Assembly: GCA_011389895.1 (NCBI GenBank)
Contig: JAABTN010000002.1
Span: 62,001-126,000 of the forward strand
Direction: 5' to 3'
Source of the DNA: Maritimibacter sp.
GTDB taxonomy: Bacteria > Pseudomonadota > Alphaproteobacteria > Rhodobacterales > Rhodobacteraceae
DNA length: 64,000 nt
The notes beneath the pieces were generated by a model, which saw only the letters and a list, made by a program, of their open reading frames with translations, was not told the origin of the DNA and made no database searches. Shown one piece after another: positions 17,953 to 26,646 of the stretch (position 1 is its first letter; each line of letters starts with the position of its first letter). The position numbers were made by a program, and so were the translations under genes.

Positions 17953-19320
17953 CTACCCCGCGCCGAACATGTCCCCGACGAAACCGGCCAGGTCCGCGAA
18001 TGTCCGGACCGCCAAACCGCCGTTTCCCCCGGCCTTTGACCGCTCGGGGATGATCGCCGTTGTGAAACCAAGTTTTTCGGCTTCTTTCAACCTGTTTTCG
18101 GTCTGGCCCACCGGGCGCAGTGCCCCGGAGAGTGAGATTTCGCCGAAAACCACCGCCTCGCGCGGCAGGGCCGCGTCTTCGCGCGACGACAAAAGCGCGG
18201 CGGCCACGGCAAGGTCGGCGGCGGGTTCCGATACCCGCAGGCCGCCCGCGACGTTCAGGTAGACGTCCAGCCCGGCGAAGGGAATGCCGCAGCGCGCCTC
18301 CAGCACGGCGAGGATCATGGCAAGGCGCCCACTGTCCCATCCCAGCACGCTTCGGCGCGGCTGGCTCAGGGTCGAGGGCGACACCAGCGCCTGGAATTCG
18401 ACCAACACCGGGCGCGTGCCCTCGATCCCGGCAAAGACGCAGGCCCCGGGCGCGGCCTCTTCTCGGTCCGACAGAAACAGGGCTGATGGGTTGCCGACTT
18501 CGGCCAGCCCGCCCCCGGTCATCTCGAACACCCCGATCTCGTCGGCGGGGCCAAAGCGGTTTTTCACAGCGCGCAGGATGCGAAACTGGTGGCCGCGCTC
18601 GCCTTCGAAATACAGCACCGTGTCGACCATGTGCTCGACCACGCGGGGGCCGGCGATCTGTCCGTCCTTGGTCACATGGCCAACGATCATCACCGCGACC
18701 CCGCGTTTCTTCGCGAAGGTCACCAATTCATGCGCGGCCGCGCGCACCTGGCTCACGCTGCCCGGCGCGCTGTCGACGTTGTCGGCCCACATGGTCTGGA
18801 TCGAGTCGATCACGGCAAGACCGGGGCGCTCGGTTTCCAGTGTGGTCAGGATGTTGCGCAGGTTGGTCTCGGTGGCAAGCTTCACCGGCGCATCGGCCAG
18901 ACCCAGCCGCTGCGCCCGCATCCGCACCTGTGCGCTGGCCTCTTCGCCGGAGACATAGATGGTCTTCACCCCGGCTTGCGCGAACCGCGCGGCAGCTTGC
19001 AACAAAAGGGTCGATTTGCCGATGCCGGGGTCGCCGCCGACAAGCACGGCGGATGAGGGCACCAGCCCGCCGCCCAGCACCCGGTCCAGCTCATCCATGC
19101 CCGAGGTGGTGCGCGGTGGCGGCACTTCATCTGCTGAAAGGTCAGAGAGCGCAATGGCCGCGCCGCGTTGCCCGCCAAGCGTCTTCTTCGCTGGCCCCGA
19201 GGCCAGCGGGGCTTCTTCCGCCAGCGTGTTCCACGCGCCGCACCCGTCGCAGCGCCCCGACCACTTGGAAAACGACGCGCCGCAGGACTGGCAGACATAG
19301 GACAGCGATGATTTGGCCAT
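17953..19320 (-). CDS. radA: DNA repair protein RadA (Sms)
   Basis: RadA is a RecA-like ATPase that processes recombination intermediates. The start at 19320 gives 455 residues beginning 'MAKSSLSYVCQSCG', the usual family start. The zinc finger C-x2-C...C-x2-C spans residues 11-27. Walker A 'GDPGIGKST' and the RadA-specific 'KNRFGPADEIG' motif are present, and a Lon-like C-terminal domain ends the protein. It lies between pqiA and cvpA. The stop is 20 bp from the cvpA start. Confidence 0.96.
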   Translation of the reverse strand: MAKSSLSYVCQSCGASFSKWSGRCDGCGAWNTLAEEAPLASGPAKKTLGGQRGAAIALSDLSADEVPPPRTTSGMDELDRVLGGGLVPSSAVLVGGDPGIGKSTLLLQAAARFAQAGVKTIYVSGEEASAQVRMRAQRLGLADAPVKLATETNLRNILTTLETERPGLAVIDSIQTMWADNVDSAPGSVSQVRAAAHELVTFAKKRGVAVMIVGHVTKDGQIAGPRVVEHMVDTVLYFEGERGHQFRILRAVKNRFGPADEIGVFEMTGGGLAEVGNPSALFLSDREEAAPGACVFAGIEGTRPVLVEFQALVSPSTLSQPRRSVLGWDSGRLAMILAVLEARCGIPFAGLDVYLNVAGGLRVSEPAADLAVAAALLSSREDAALPREAVVFGEISLSGALRPVGQTENRLKEAEKLGFTTAIIPERSKAGGNGGLAVRTFADLAGFVGDMFGAG

Positions 19321-19400
19321 GCGCCCTTGTGCCAAGCGCGCGCAGGGGGCGCAAGCCGCCGCCGCATGATCCTTCATCGTTCCTGAAATATTCCGGGGGT

Positions 19401-19452
19401 GCGGGGGCAGAGCCCCCGTTTATCCTGCGTGCGGGGGCAGAGCCCCCGTTTA
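19401..19452. repeat. Tandem copy of a GGGGGCAGAGCCCCC hairpin element
   Basis: The 22-base unit GCGGGGGCAGAGCCCCCGTT plus TA occurs twice, at 19401-19422 and 19431-19452, with eight bases between. Each unit folds into a six-pair GC stem. The second copy supplies the last bases and stop codon of pqiA. A shorter copy of the core occurs at 61959-61974. It may act as a transcription terminator between pqiA and radA or be a dispersed palindromic repeat. Confidence 0.8.
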
Positions 19453-19911
19453 ATCGCGCGACACCCGGCCCGTCGCAGGCCAGAACGACACCAGGAGCGA
19501 GGCGAGGACGCAAAAGGTAAAGAGATAGAGCCCCCACCCGATCTCGACGCGCGTCATGGCCACGCCCTTCACCACCACCACGTAGAGCGCGATGAGAAAC
19601 ACATCGGCCATCGCCAGACGCCCGAGCTGCGCGAAGAGCGGCTTCAACCGTCCGCCGCCCAGGCCATGATGGATCATCGCCATGCCGACCACTTTGACCG
19701 CAGGGCTGAGAATGGCAAAAACGGCGACCACGAGGGCGAGGATTACATCCTCCTGCCAAAGCGCGCCCAGCCCGCTCATCACGCTGATCTCCTTCAATCC
19801 CAGCAGCGGCAGGTTCAGCCCGGCGCGCAGAAGCGGGGCGAACCACGCCACGGGAAAGAGGAGGATGAGCGACAGGTTCAAAAGCGCGATCCAGCGCGGC
19901 GTTTCATGCAT
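19450..19911 (-). CDS. pqiA: Paraquat-inducible protein A family membrane protein
   Basis: A single PqiA domain of 153 residues with four hydrophobic helices ('LLNLSLILLFPVAWFAPLL', 'VILALVVAVFAILSPAVKVV', 'ADVFLIALYVVVVKGVAM', 'LYLFTFCVLASLLVSFW'). E. coli PqiA is a longer, duplicated protein that works with MCE-domain proteins in lipid transfer across the envelope. Here the gene follows an Mla-type ABC transporter, which supports an envelope-lipid role. No MCE-domain gene lies in the window. The stop codon lies in a hairpin repeat. Confidence 0.85.
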   Translation of the reverse strand: MHETPRWIALLNLSLILLFPVAWFAPLLRAGLNLPLLGLKEISVMSGLGALWQEDVILALVVAVFAILSPAVKVVGMAMIHHGLGGGRLKPLFAQLGRLAMADVFLIALYVVVVKGVAMTRVEIGWGLYLFTFCVLASLLVSFWPATGRVSRD

Positions 19912-20026
19912 GCGGTGTGCCTCGTGCTGTGCCGGGGTCTCGACAGAGTGCCATTTGGCCGATGGTATGGGGAAACGGCAGTCGTGGCACAGGTTTTATT
20001 CAGGGGCCCCGACACCGACCCGGTTG

Positions 20027-20743
20027 TCAGCGCGCCAGGAAACGCGACAAAAGCCCGTCCTCGGCGGTGTCGATCTTTGCGACCGGACCCTGCCACCGCA
20101 CCCGGCCCTCATCCAGCAGCATCACCGTGTCGGCGATGGCGCGCACCCCGGCCATGTCGTGGGTGATGGTCATGGCCGTGGCCCCAAGGTCGGAGACGAG
20201 AGTGCGGATCAGCGCGTCGATTTCGCGCGCAGTCACCGGGTCCAGCCCGGAGTTGGGCTCATCGAACACCAGAAATTCCGGCGCGCCCATGATGGCCCGC
20301 GCAAGGCCCGCGCGTTTTTGCATGCCGCCGGACAGGTCGGCGGGATGCAGATCGGCGACACGGGGGGCAAGATCGACCCGCGCGAGCGCTTCAAGGGCCG
20401 CCTCGCGCGCGGTGCTGCGCGACCTGCGATTTGGTCCGTTCAGCAGGCGAAAAGCCACGTTTTCCCAGATCGTGAGGCTGTCAAACAGCGCGGCCCCCTG
20501 AAACAACACGCCGGTCCGGGCCATGAAGGCCCGGTGCGTGCGCCGGGTCAGCGGCGCACCCTCGACCAGCACCCGGCCCGCATCGGGGGCGAGAAGCCCA
20601 AGCGTGATCTGCGCCAGTACGGATTTTCCCGTCCCCGACCGTCCCAGCACGGCAAGCGAGGTGCCGGGCGCGAGGTCGAGCGAGATATCTTCAAGGACCG
20701 GCGTGCCCCCGAAGCTCTTGGCGATATGCTCAAGCCGGATCAT
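20027..20743 (-). CDS. mlaF: Mla-type phospholipid ABC transporter ATP-binding protein
   Basis: A 238-residue ATPase starting '[13 protein letters not shown]'. Walker A 'GRSGTGKS', signature 'LSGGMQKRAGLARA' and Walker B 'FLVFDEPNSGLDP' are all present. The wording of the signature and the 'GLDPVTAREID' segment is characteristic of the MlaF group, which drives lipid transport between the membranes. The ATG overlaps the stop of the permease gene by four bases. The same frame is open much farther upstream but runs through the permease gene in the wrong phase. No MlaD or MlaC partner is adjacent. Confidence 0.92.
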   Translation of the reverse strand: MIRLEHIAKSFGGTPVLEDISLDLAPGTSLAVLGRSGTGKSVLAQITLGLLAPDAGRVLVEGAPLTRRTHRAFMARTGVLFQGAALFDSLTIWENVAFRLLNGPNRRSRSTAREAALEALARVDLAPRVADLHPADLSGGMQKRAGLARAIMGAPEFLVFDEPNSGLDPVTAREIDALIRTLVSDLGATAMTITHDMAGVRAIADTVMLLDEGRVRWQGPVAKIDTAEDGLLSRFLAR

Positions 20744-21525
20744 GGGGCAAAGAACAGCGCGGTCAGCGCGACGTTGGCGGCGAGGATCAGGATGGCAGCG
20801 GATTGCACCGCCGAAGTGACCGCCTGACCAACGCCGCGGGCCCCGCGCCCCGCGTTCATGCCCGCGTGGCAGGCCAGCGTCACCGCAATCAACCCGAAGA
20901 CCGCGCCTTTCGTCAGAGACAGGGCCATGTCGGCTGTGGTCAGGAAATTCCAACTCGTCCGCACGTAAGCCTCGGGGGCAAACCCGAGCTGCGCGGTGGC
21001 CACCGCGAAGCCGCCGAAAAGCCCGAGAACATCGCCCACGGCCACGAGGAGCGGCAGGGTCACGAGTCCGGCGAGCACACGGGGGGCGGCAAGATAGGTC
21101 ATCGGGTCGGTCGAAAGCGTGACGAGGGCCGAGATCTGCTCGGTCACCTTCATGGTCGCGATCTCGGCGGCGATCGAGGAGGTGACGCGCGCAGCGACCA
21201 TCAACCCGACCAGCACCGGACCGAGTTCGCGCACGATGCCGATGGCGACGATCTGGGGCACCACGGCTTCGGCCGAAAGCCGGGTGCCACCGGCGTGGAT
21301 CTGAAGCGCCAGCGCCGCGCCGGTAAAGACGGCGGTGAGCCCGACCACGGGCAGCGACAGCCAGCCGACCTGAAGCGCGGCACGTGCGACTTCGCGCGGG
21401 AAGCGCGCCGTGGCGGGCAGGCGGATCAGGACCGCGAGAGAAAACAGCGTCACATTCCCCACCCGCGCCACCATCCGGCGCGTGCCCCGCCCGATGAAGG
21501 CCAGGGGCGCGAGGACCGGGGTCAC
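20740..21525 (-). CDS. mlaE: Mla-type ABC transporter permease
   Basis: A 261-residue MlaE-family permease with five to six helices. Typical segments are '[23 protein letters not shown]' with the conserved R-E-L-G-P-V and '[21 protein letters not shown]' with the E-x-x-x-M-x-V pattern. It starts with GTG at 21525, overlapping the alr stop by four bases, and its own stop overlaps the ATPase start, so alr, mlaE and mlaF are translationally coupled. It probably moves glycerophospholipids at the inner membrane together with the neighbouring ATPase. Confidence 0.92.
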   Translation of the reverse strand: MTPVLAPLAFIGRGTRRMVARVGNVTLFSLAVLIRLPATARFPREVARAALQVGWLSLPVVGLTAVFTGAALALQIHAGGTRLSAEAVVPQIVAIGIVRELGPVLVGLMVAARVTSSIAAEIATMKVTEQISALVTLSTDPMTYLAAPRVLAGLVTLPLLVAVGDVLGLFGGFAVATAQLGFAPEAYVRTSWNFLTTADMALSLTKGAVFGLIAVTLACHAGMNAGRGARGVGQAVTSAVQSAAILILAANVALTALFFAP

Positions 21526-22571
21526 ATGCGCCCCCGCGCGTGATGGCGGGTGTAGCGGTGGCCAAGCTGGGTCAGGATCTCGTAGCCGATCGTGCCGGTG
21601 GTGTCGGCGATGTCGTCCACGGTCTGTTCGGGTCCAAGCAGGTTAAGCGCCGCAGGCTCGACCCCCAAATGGGTAACGTCGACGCCGATCAGGTCCATCG
21701 ACACGCGCCCGACGATCGGGCAGGGGATGTCTTCGAAGAACATCACGCCGATGTTGGACAGGTGGCGGGTGATCCCGTCGGCATATCCGCCCGACACCGT
21801 CGCGATGCGCGTTGGCCGCTCGGCCACCCAGGCGTTGCCGTAGCCCACGCTTTCGCCTGTCGCAAGTTCGCGCACCTGGATCACCGGCAGGTCGATCTCG
21901 ACCACCCGCTGCGCCTCGGCGAAAGGTCGCCCGCCGAACAGCCCGATGCCGGGGCGGGTGAGGTCGAAATGATACTCCGGGCCCATCAGGATGCCTCCGG
22001 TCGCGGCGAGCGACAGGGGCACGTCCAACCCCTGTGTCATGTCGTGGAAGGCGGCCAATTGGCGCGGGTTCATGTCATGCTCCGGCTCGTCGGAGCAGGC
22101 GAGATGCGACATGATCAACCGGGGCTGGGCGGCCAGCGCGATGTCGCGCACCGCCGCCCATTCGGCGGGTTCCATGCCAAGGCGGTTCATCCCCGAATCA
22201 AGCTGGATCCCGAAGGGGTGGCCGGGCAGCGCCTCAAGCTGGCGGGTCAGCTGATCGACCGAGTTGACCATCGGCACAAGACCGAGGTCGTTGATCATGT
22301 CCGTGTCGCCCGGCATGTGGCCGCCGAAGACCGAGATTTCCGGTCCCGGCCCAAGGGCTTCGCGCAGCGCCGCGCCTTCTTCGGCGACGGCCACGAAGAA
22401 CCGGCGCGCCCCGGCGGCGGCGAGCGCGCGGCCCGCCTTGGCCACGCCGGTGCCGTAGGCATCCGCCTTTACCACCGCTGCGGTCTGCACATGTGCGCCG
22501 GACAGCGCGTCCAGTGCGCGCCAGTTCGCGGCCAGCGCGTCGAGGTCAATCGTTAATCTTCCAGTAGCCAT
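21522..22571 (-). CDS. alr: Alanine racemase
   Basis: A PLP enzyme interconverting L- and D-alanine for peptidoglycan. It has 349 residues. The PLP lysine is Lys35 in '[10 protein letters not shown]', and the barrel motifs 'LDSGMNRLG' and '[24 protein letters not shown]' follow. The C-terminal Greek-key domain carries '[11 protein letters not shown]'-type wording ('[15 protein letters not shown]'). It heads the alr-mlaE-mlaF-pqiA-radA-cvpA-purF series; its stop overlaps the mlaE start. Confidence 0.96.
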   Translation of the reverse strand: MATGRLTIDLDALAANWRALDALSGAHVQTAAVVKADAYGTGVAKAGRALAAAGARRFFVAVAEEGAALREALGPGPEISVFGGHMPGDTDMINDLGLVPMVNSVDQLTRQLEALPGHPFGIQLDSGMNRLGMEPAEWAAVRDIALAAQPRLIMSHLACSDEPEHDMNPRQLAAFHDMTQGLDVPLSLAATGGILMGPEYHFDLTRPGIGLFGGRPFAEAQRVVEIDLPVIQVRELATGESVGYGNAWVAERPTRIATVSGGYADGITRHLSNIGVMFFEDIPCPIVGRVSMDLIGVDVTHLGVEPAALNLLGPEQTVDDIADTTGTIGYEILTQLGHRYTRHHARGRM

Positions 22572-22603
22572 GCGGCGTGGTTTGTCGCCCCGCGCGGGTC
22601 AGG

Positions 22604-23833
22604 TCAAGTGCCGACCGCACCATCGGCCAATTCGGTCACGATCCGATTGTCCTGATGCAGTGTCTTGTGTACCGGGCACTTGTCGGCGATCTCCAGAAGG
22701 CGTGCGCGCTGGTCGTCATCAAGCTCGCCTTCAAGGCGGATCATGCGGCGAAACTCGTCGATTTTCTGGGGCGGCCCATCGGGGTCGGCGTCCGTGGCGT
22801 GCACCTTGTCATGGGTGATGTCGACATGGACCCCGGTGAGCGGCCATTTCTTGCGCCGGGCATACATCCTTATGGTCATCGAGGTGCAGGCCCCGAGGGC
22901 GGCTGACAACAGCCCATAGGGCGACAGCCCCTTGTTGGTGCCACCCATCTTCTCGGGTTCATCGGCATAAATGTGATGCGGCCCGGACGAGATGTCTTGC
23001 AAGAACCCGGACGAATCGGCCTCGCTCACCCGCAAGACGCCTTCGGGGGCGTCGTCGCGTGTCTCGGGCGTGCCGAGATCAAGGTATCTGCGCGCCCAGG
23101 CCGAGATGACATCGGCGGCGTATTCGGCGTCTTCCGCGCGGCTGACAAGATGGTCGGCGTCATCCAGCGTCACGAAGCTTTTGGGGTGGCGCGCGGCGCG
23201 GAAGATGGCTTCGGCATTGTCGATGCCCACCACGGTGTCGCGCGGCGCATGCATGATCAAAAGCGCGGCCCTCAGATCGCGGATCGCGGGGGTGAGGTTT
23301 TCGGCGCGGATGTCTTCGATGAAGCCCTTTCCGATCGAGAACGCCCGCCCGCCTAGGTCCACCTTGGCGACCCCGTCTTGCATGATCTCGTCCACCTTGT
23401 CGGCGAAATTATGGGTGACATGATCGGGGGCGAAGGGTGCCCCCAGCGTCACCACCGCCCGGATGCCCTCCATCTCGGCCCCCGCGCGCAGCACCGCCGC
23501 GCCGCCCAGCGAATGACCGATGAGCATCTGTGGGGCAAGGCCGCGCTCTGACAGCGCCCGCGCCGCCGCGCGCAGGTCATCGACGTTGGAGGTAAAGGTG
23601 GTGTTGGCAAACTCGCCCTCGCTATGGCCCAGCCCGGTGAAATCGAACCGCAGCACCGCGATCCCGGCGGCGTTGAGCCGTTGCGCGATCCGACGGGCGG
23701 GCAGGATATCCTTGGAGCAGGTGAAGCAATGAGCAAAAAGCGCGGTCGCGCGCAGTTTGCCCGATGGCCGGTCGAGCCGGGCATCCAGCTCTGATCCGTC
23801 GTGGCCGGTGAATGTCAGTCGTTCGGTGCCCAT
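22604..23833 (-). CDS. Bifunctional alpha/beta hydrolase - OsmC family protein
   Basis: A fusion of two domains in 409 residues. The N-terminal half (about 1-250) is an alpha/beta hydrolase with nucleophile elbow 'IGHSLGGAAV' and a late His in 'DDADHLVS'. The C-terminal half (about 270-409) is an OsmC/Ohr-like domain with two redox cysteines in 'LGACTSMTIRMYARRKKW' and 'DKCPVHKTL'. OsmC proteins reduce organic hydroperoxides. The start at 23833 has AGGAAGG eight bases upstream; the open frame before it is intergenic in character. The physiological substrate is unknown. Confidence 0.92.
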   Translation of the reverse strand: MGTERLTFTGHDGSELDARLDRPSGKLRATALFAHCFTCSKDILPARRIAQRLNAAGIAVLRFDFTGLGHSEGEFANTTFTSNVDDLRAAARALSERGLAPQMLIGHSLGGAAVLRAGAEMEGIRAVVTLGAPFAPDHVTHNFADKVDEIMQDGVAKVDLGGRAFSIGKGFIEDIRAENLTPAIRDLRAALLIMHAPRDTVVGIDNAEAIFRAARHPKSFVTLDDADHLVSRAEDAEYAADVISAWARRYLDLGTPETRDDAPEGVLRVSEADSSGFLQDISSGPHHIYADEPEKMGGTNKGLSPYGLLSAALGACTSMTIRMYARRKKWPLTGVHVDITHDKVHATDADPDGPPQKIDEFRRMIRLEGELDDDQRARLLEIADKCPVHKTLHQDNRIVTELADGAVGT

Positions 23834-23969
23834 GTGAAATGCCCTTCCTGATCGATGTCCCTTTGGCCTCAACATGGCGGATATGACCCGCGATGCAACT
23901 GTGCGGCGTGTTGCATAGCCGCACATTGCCGCGACCCGAGCGCGAGCGAGGCACATCTGATTTGAGGAC

Positions 23970-24082
23970 AAAAAAAGGGCGACCCGTCTGGGCCGCCCTG
24001 AGTAGTAGAGAGTGGCATTCGTCGCGACCCTGTGGGACGATCGCGCCAGAATGATGTGCTCTCCTGACCAGTTCTTTCGAAC
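23970..24082 (-). ncRNA. Candidate structured small RNA downstream of glnA
   Basis: Read on the minus strand, a GTTC-GAAA-GAAC mini-hairpin (24082-24071) precedes a long rod. Paired blocks are 24063-24059 with 24012-24008, 24053-24049 with 24020-24016, 24045-24041 with 24027-24023, and 24036-24034 with 24030-24028, with small internal loops. A strong terminator hairpin (23998-23977) with seven Ts ends it. A weak -10-like GATAAA lies at 24094-24089. The 5' end is estimated. It lacks the GGAA-loop signature of SRP RNA and is not a tRNA. The ordered pairing plus an intrinsic terminator in a gene-free gap support a trans-acting RNA, but no family is recognised. Confidence 0.55.
23977..23998 (-). 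terminator. Intrinsic terminator of the candidate small RNA
   Basis: On the minus strand a nine-pair stem (GGGCGGCCC with GGGTCGCCC, one G-T pair) and loop AGAC are followed by seven Ts at 23976-23970. It stands alone in the gap, 137 bp before the next minus-strand gene. Confidence 0.85.
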
Positions 24083-24126
24083 ACCCTCTTTATCGGCTTG
24101 TAATGGGACGGACGAAGGGAGGAATG

Positions 24127-24164
24127 GTGACGGAAACCAATTGTTTCCGTCTTTGTTTCGTCAC
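24127..24164. promoter_or_regulatory. AT-rich inverted repeat GACGGAAA...TTTCCGTC
   Basis: GACGGAAA (24129-24136) is repeated inverted as TTTCCGTC (24144-24151) around CCAATTG. The element is framed by GTGACG and CGTCAC at 24127 and 24164, so alternative pairings are possible. It lies about 45 bases upstream of the candidate small RNA start. It could be an operator or a weak terminator for a plus-strand transcript (TTTGTTT follows). Confidence 0.4.
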
Positions 24165-24259
24165 AGGGTGTCCGGGTCTTACCTTCGAAAGGGTCGCCTG
24201 CGCGGATTTGTCCACAGGTTGCAGCGCATTTTCGACATATTTCCTCTGCGCGGGTGATC

Positions 24260-24280
24260 GGGTCGGCCCCAAGCCGACCC
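24260..24280 (-). terminator. GC hairpin after the small ORF
   Basis: GGGTCGGC and GCCGACCC pair perfectly over eight bases around a five-base loop. It lies ten bases past the stop of the 55-aa ORF. No T tract follows on either strand, so efficient intrinsic termination is doubtful. Confidence 0.4.
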
Positions 24281-24289
24281 CGCCCCGTG

Positions 24290-24457
24290 TCACAGCGCGA
24301 GGGTCACGAAGGCGCCATCTTGCCAGCGCCGAATCATCCGGCGTGCCGTCGGCTTGGCTTCGCGCCGCACGCGCAACGCCAAGGCGATGCGATATTCGCT
24401 GACAGCGCGTTGAAAAGCCTGCCTGTTTTCGTTCTCGGTCTGGATGTAGTTCAACAT
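24290..24457 (-). CDS. Hypothetical small basic protein (55 aa), doubtful
   Basis: Between the glnA terminator and the candidate small RNA an ORF of 55 codons begins 'MLNYIQTENENRQAFQ' and continues with an Arg-rich helix ('RVRREAKPTARRMIRRW'). It would be a basic, amphipathic, helical, cytoplasmic protein. In its favour are balanced amino acid composition and a hairpin directly after the stop. Against it are the lack of a clear ribosome site and a frame that stays open upstream. Not recognised. Confidence 0.35.
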   Translation of the reverse strand: MLNYIQTENENRQAFQRAVSEYRIALALRVRREAKPTARRMIRRWQDGAFVTLAL

Positions 24458-24635
24458 GGGTCTGTTCGATTTTGCCAATGGGTTTCTTGTTATGCGCTTG
24501 GGTTTAGCGGGCAGAGCGGGCAGGGATGCGGAGACATTGTGCCGATATCGTGGATTATTCACGCCGAAGATCATGATCGTCGCGCCAATGGTGACGATGC
24601 CAAGGGGCGGACCAGCCCCGCGCGACATAAAGAAA

Positions 24636-24657
24636 GGGCGCCCCGACCGGGACGCCC
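24636..24657 (-). terminator. Intrinsic terminator of glnA
   Basis: On the minus strand GGGCGTCCC-GGTC-GGGGCGCCC forms a GC stem followed by TTTCTTT, 25 bases after the glnA stop. Confidence 0.85.
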
Positions 24658-24681
24658 TCATGTCTTGATCCGAAACCGGGA

Positions 24682-26088
24682 TCAGCAGCTGTAGTAAAGC
24701 TGATATTCCACCGGGTGCGGGGTGTGTTCGTAGGCATAGACCTCGTCCCACTTGAGCTCCATGTAGCCCTCGATCTGGTCCTTGGTGAACACGTCGCCTT
24801 CAAGAAGGAAGTCGTGGTCGGCAGCAAGGCTGTCGAGCGCTTCACGCAGGCTTGCGCAGACGGTCGGGATGCCTTCCAGCTCTTCAGGCGGCAGATCGTA
24901 GAGGTTCTTGTCCGAGGACGGGCCCGGGTCGATCTTGTTCTTGATGCCGTCGAGACCGGCCATGAGCAGTGCCGCGAAGCAGAAATACGGGTTCGCCGAG
25001 GGGTCGGGGAAGCGGGCTTCCACACGCTTTGCCTTCGGGCTTTCCGTCCACGGGATCCGCACGCAGCCCGAGCGGTTGCGCGCCGAATAGGCCCGCAGAA
25101 CCGGGGCCTCGAACCCCGGGATCAGGCGCTTGTAGGAGTTGGTCGAGGGGTTGGTGAAGGCATTGAGCGTCTTGGCGTGCTTCAGGATACCACCGATAAA
25201 CCACAGGGCCTCGTCCGACAGGTCGGCGTATTTGTCACCGGCGAACAGCGGCTTGCCGTCTTTCCAGATCGACATGTTCACGTGCATGCCCGTGCCGTTG
25301 TCGCCCGCGATCGGCTTTGGCATGAAGGTCGCCGTTTTGCCATAGGCCTGCGCCACGTTGTGGATGACATACTTGTATTTCTGAAGCTCGTCGGCCTGCT
25401 TTGTCAGCGTGCCGAAGATCAGGCCCAGCTCGTGCTGACAAGAGGCAACCTCGTGGTGGTGCTTGTCCACCTTCATGCCGAGCTGCTTCATGGTCGACAG
25501 CATTTCACCGCGAATGTCCTGCGCGTCGTCAATCGGGTTGACCGGGAAATAGCCGCCCTTGACGCCCGGACGATGGCCGGTGTTGCCCATTTCGTATTCG
25601 GTGTCGGTGTTCCAAGACGCGTCGATCGCGTCGACTTCGTAGGACACCTTGTTCATGGTGTTCGAGAAGCGCACATCGTCGAACAGGAAGAACTCGGCTT
25701 CCGGACCACAAAAGAAATCGTCCCCGATGCCCGAAGATTTCAGATAGGCTTCGGCCTTCTCGGCGGTGCCGCGCGGGTCGCGCTCATAGAGCTCGCCGGT
25801 GTCCGGCTCGACGATCGAGCAATGCAGGCAAAGCGTTTTCTCAGCGTAGAACGGGTCGATATAGGCGCTTTCGGTGTCGGGCATGAGTTTCATGTCCGAG
25901 GCCTCGATCGATTTCCAGCCGGCAATGGACGAGCCGTCGAACATGAAGCCTTCCTCAAGGAAGTCTTCGTCGACGAGATCGGCCACGATGGTCACGTGTT
26001 GCAATTTGCCACGCGGATCGGTGAAACGGATATCGACATAGGCGATATCGTCGTCCTTGAGAGATTTGAGAACGTCAGCGGTGCTCAT
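24682..26088 (-). CDS. glnA: Glutamine synthetase, type I
   Basis: This dodecameric GSI of 468 residues makes glutamine from glutamate, ammonia and ATP. Recognisable segments include the Asp50-loop region '[19 protein letters not shown]', the metal-site '[10 protein letters not shown]', the ATP-site '[18 protein letters not shown]' and the adenylylation site '[10 protein letters not shown]', so it is probably controlled by GlnE. It lies 47 bp after glnB in the usual glnB-glnA operon, driven from an NtrC-type promoter region. Confidence 0.97.
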   Translation of the reverse strand: MSTADVLKSLKDDDIAYVDIRFTDPRGKLQHVTIVADLVDEDFLEEGFMFDGSSIAGWKSIEASDMKLMPDTESAYIDPFYAEKTLCLHCSIVEPDTGELYERDPRGTAEKAEAYLKSSGIGDDFFCGPEAEFFLFDDVRFSNTMNKVSYEVDAIDASWNTDTEYEMGNTGHRPGVKGGYFPVNPIDDAQDIRGEMLSTMKQLGMKVDKHHHEVASCQHELGLIFGTLTKQADELQKYKYVIHNVAQAYGKTATFMPKPIAGDNGTGMHVNMSIWKDGKPLFAGDKYADLSDEALWFIGGILKHAKTLNAFTNPSTNSYKRLIPGFEAPVLRAYSARNRSGCVRIPWTESPKAKRVEARFPDPSANPYFCFAALLMAGLDGIKNKIDPGPSSDKNLYDLPPEELEGIPTVCASLREALDSLAADHDFLLEGDVFTKDQIEGYMELKWDEVYAYEHTPHPVEYQLYYSC

Positions 26089-26135
26089 TGTTTTTTCATT
26101 CCCCTATGGTTTGAAGTCTGGGATGGGTCAGTGGG

Positions 26136-26492
<357 letters not shown>

Positions 26493-26583
26493 TCAGGTTC
26501 GCCGCCCACTGACCACTTCTAAACCGGGGCGACAATTGGATAGGGTTTGGGTAAACCAAGCCTGAGGTGGATTCCAGTGCGTA

Positions 26584-26600
26584 TGCACAAAATTTATGCA
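26584..26600 (-). promoter_or_regulatory. NtrC-like binding site upstream of glnB
   Basis: TGCACAAAATTTATGCA has the 17-base length and the outer TGCA half-sites of the NtrC consensus (TGCACC-N5-GGTGCA) but lacks the inner CC/GG. It is 110 bases upstream of the glnB start. NtrC activation of glnB is known in Rhodobacter capsulatus. It also lies 47 bases before the nnrDE start. Confidence 0.45.
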
Positions 26601-26646
26601 AACTGCGTGACGCTTCGGCAGAATGCAAAGTATTCGGGCGATTTCT

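Larger units (their letters stand above)
23834..24289. other. Intergenic region with RNA-like structures, no convincing gene
   Basis: This 456-base stretch between the hydrolase/OsmC gene and the small ORF near glnA has no ORF with coding character. It holds a structured candidate small RNA (about 23970-24082, minus strand), an AT-rich inverted repeat at 24127-24164 and a GC hairpin at 24260-24280. Each is listed separately. Confidence 0.7.

Noticed and set aside
18120-19520. 466-codon plus-strand frame over radA
   Set aside because: It is an Arg/Pro-rich shadow of radA and runs across the hairpin repeat; no ribosome site.
20744-21565. N-terminal extension of the MlaF-like ATPase frame
   Set aside because: The extension lies over the permease gene in another phase and is Arg/Gly-rich; the ATG at 20743 matches the family start.
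23970-24082. SRP (4.5S) RNA or tRNA
   Set aside because: The conserved GGAA-type apical loop with its asymmetric bulge and the tRNA cloverleaf are both absent.
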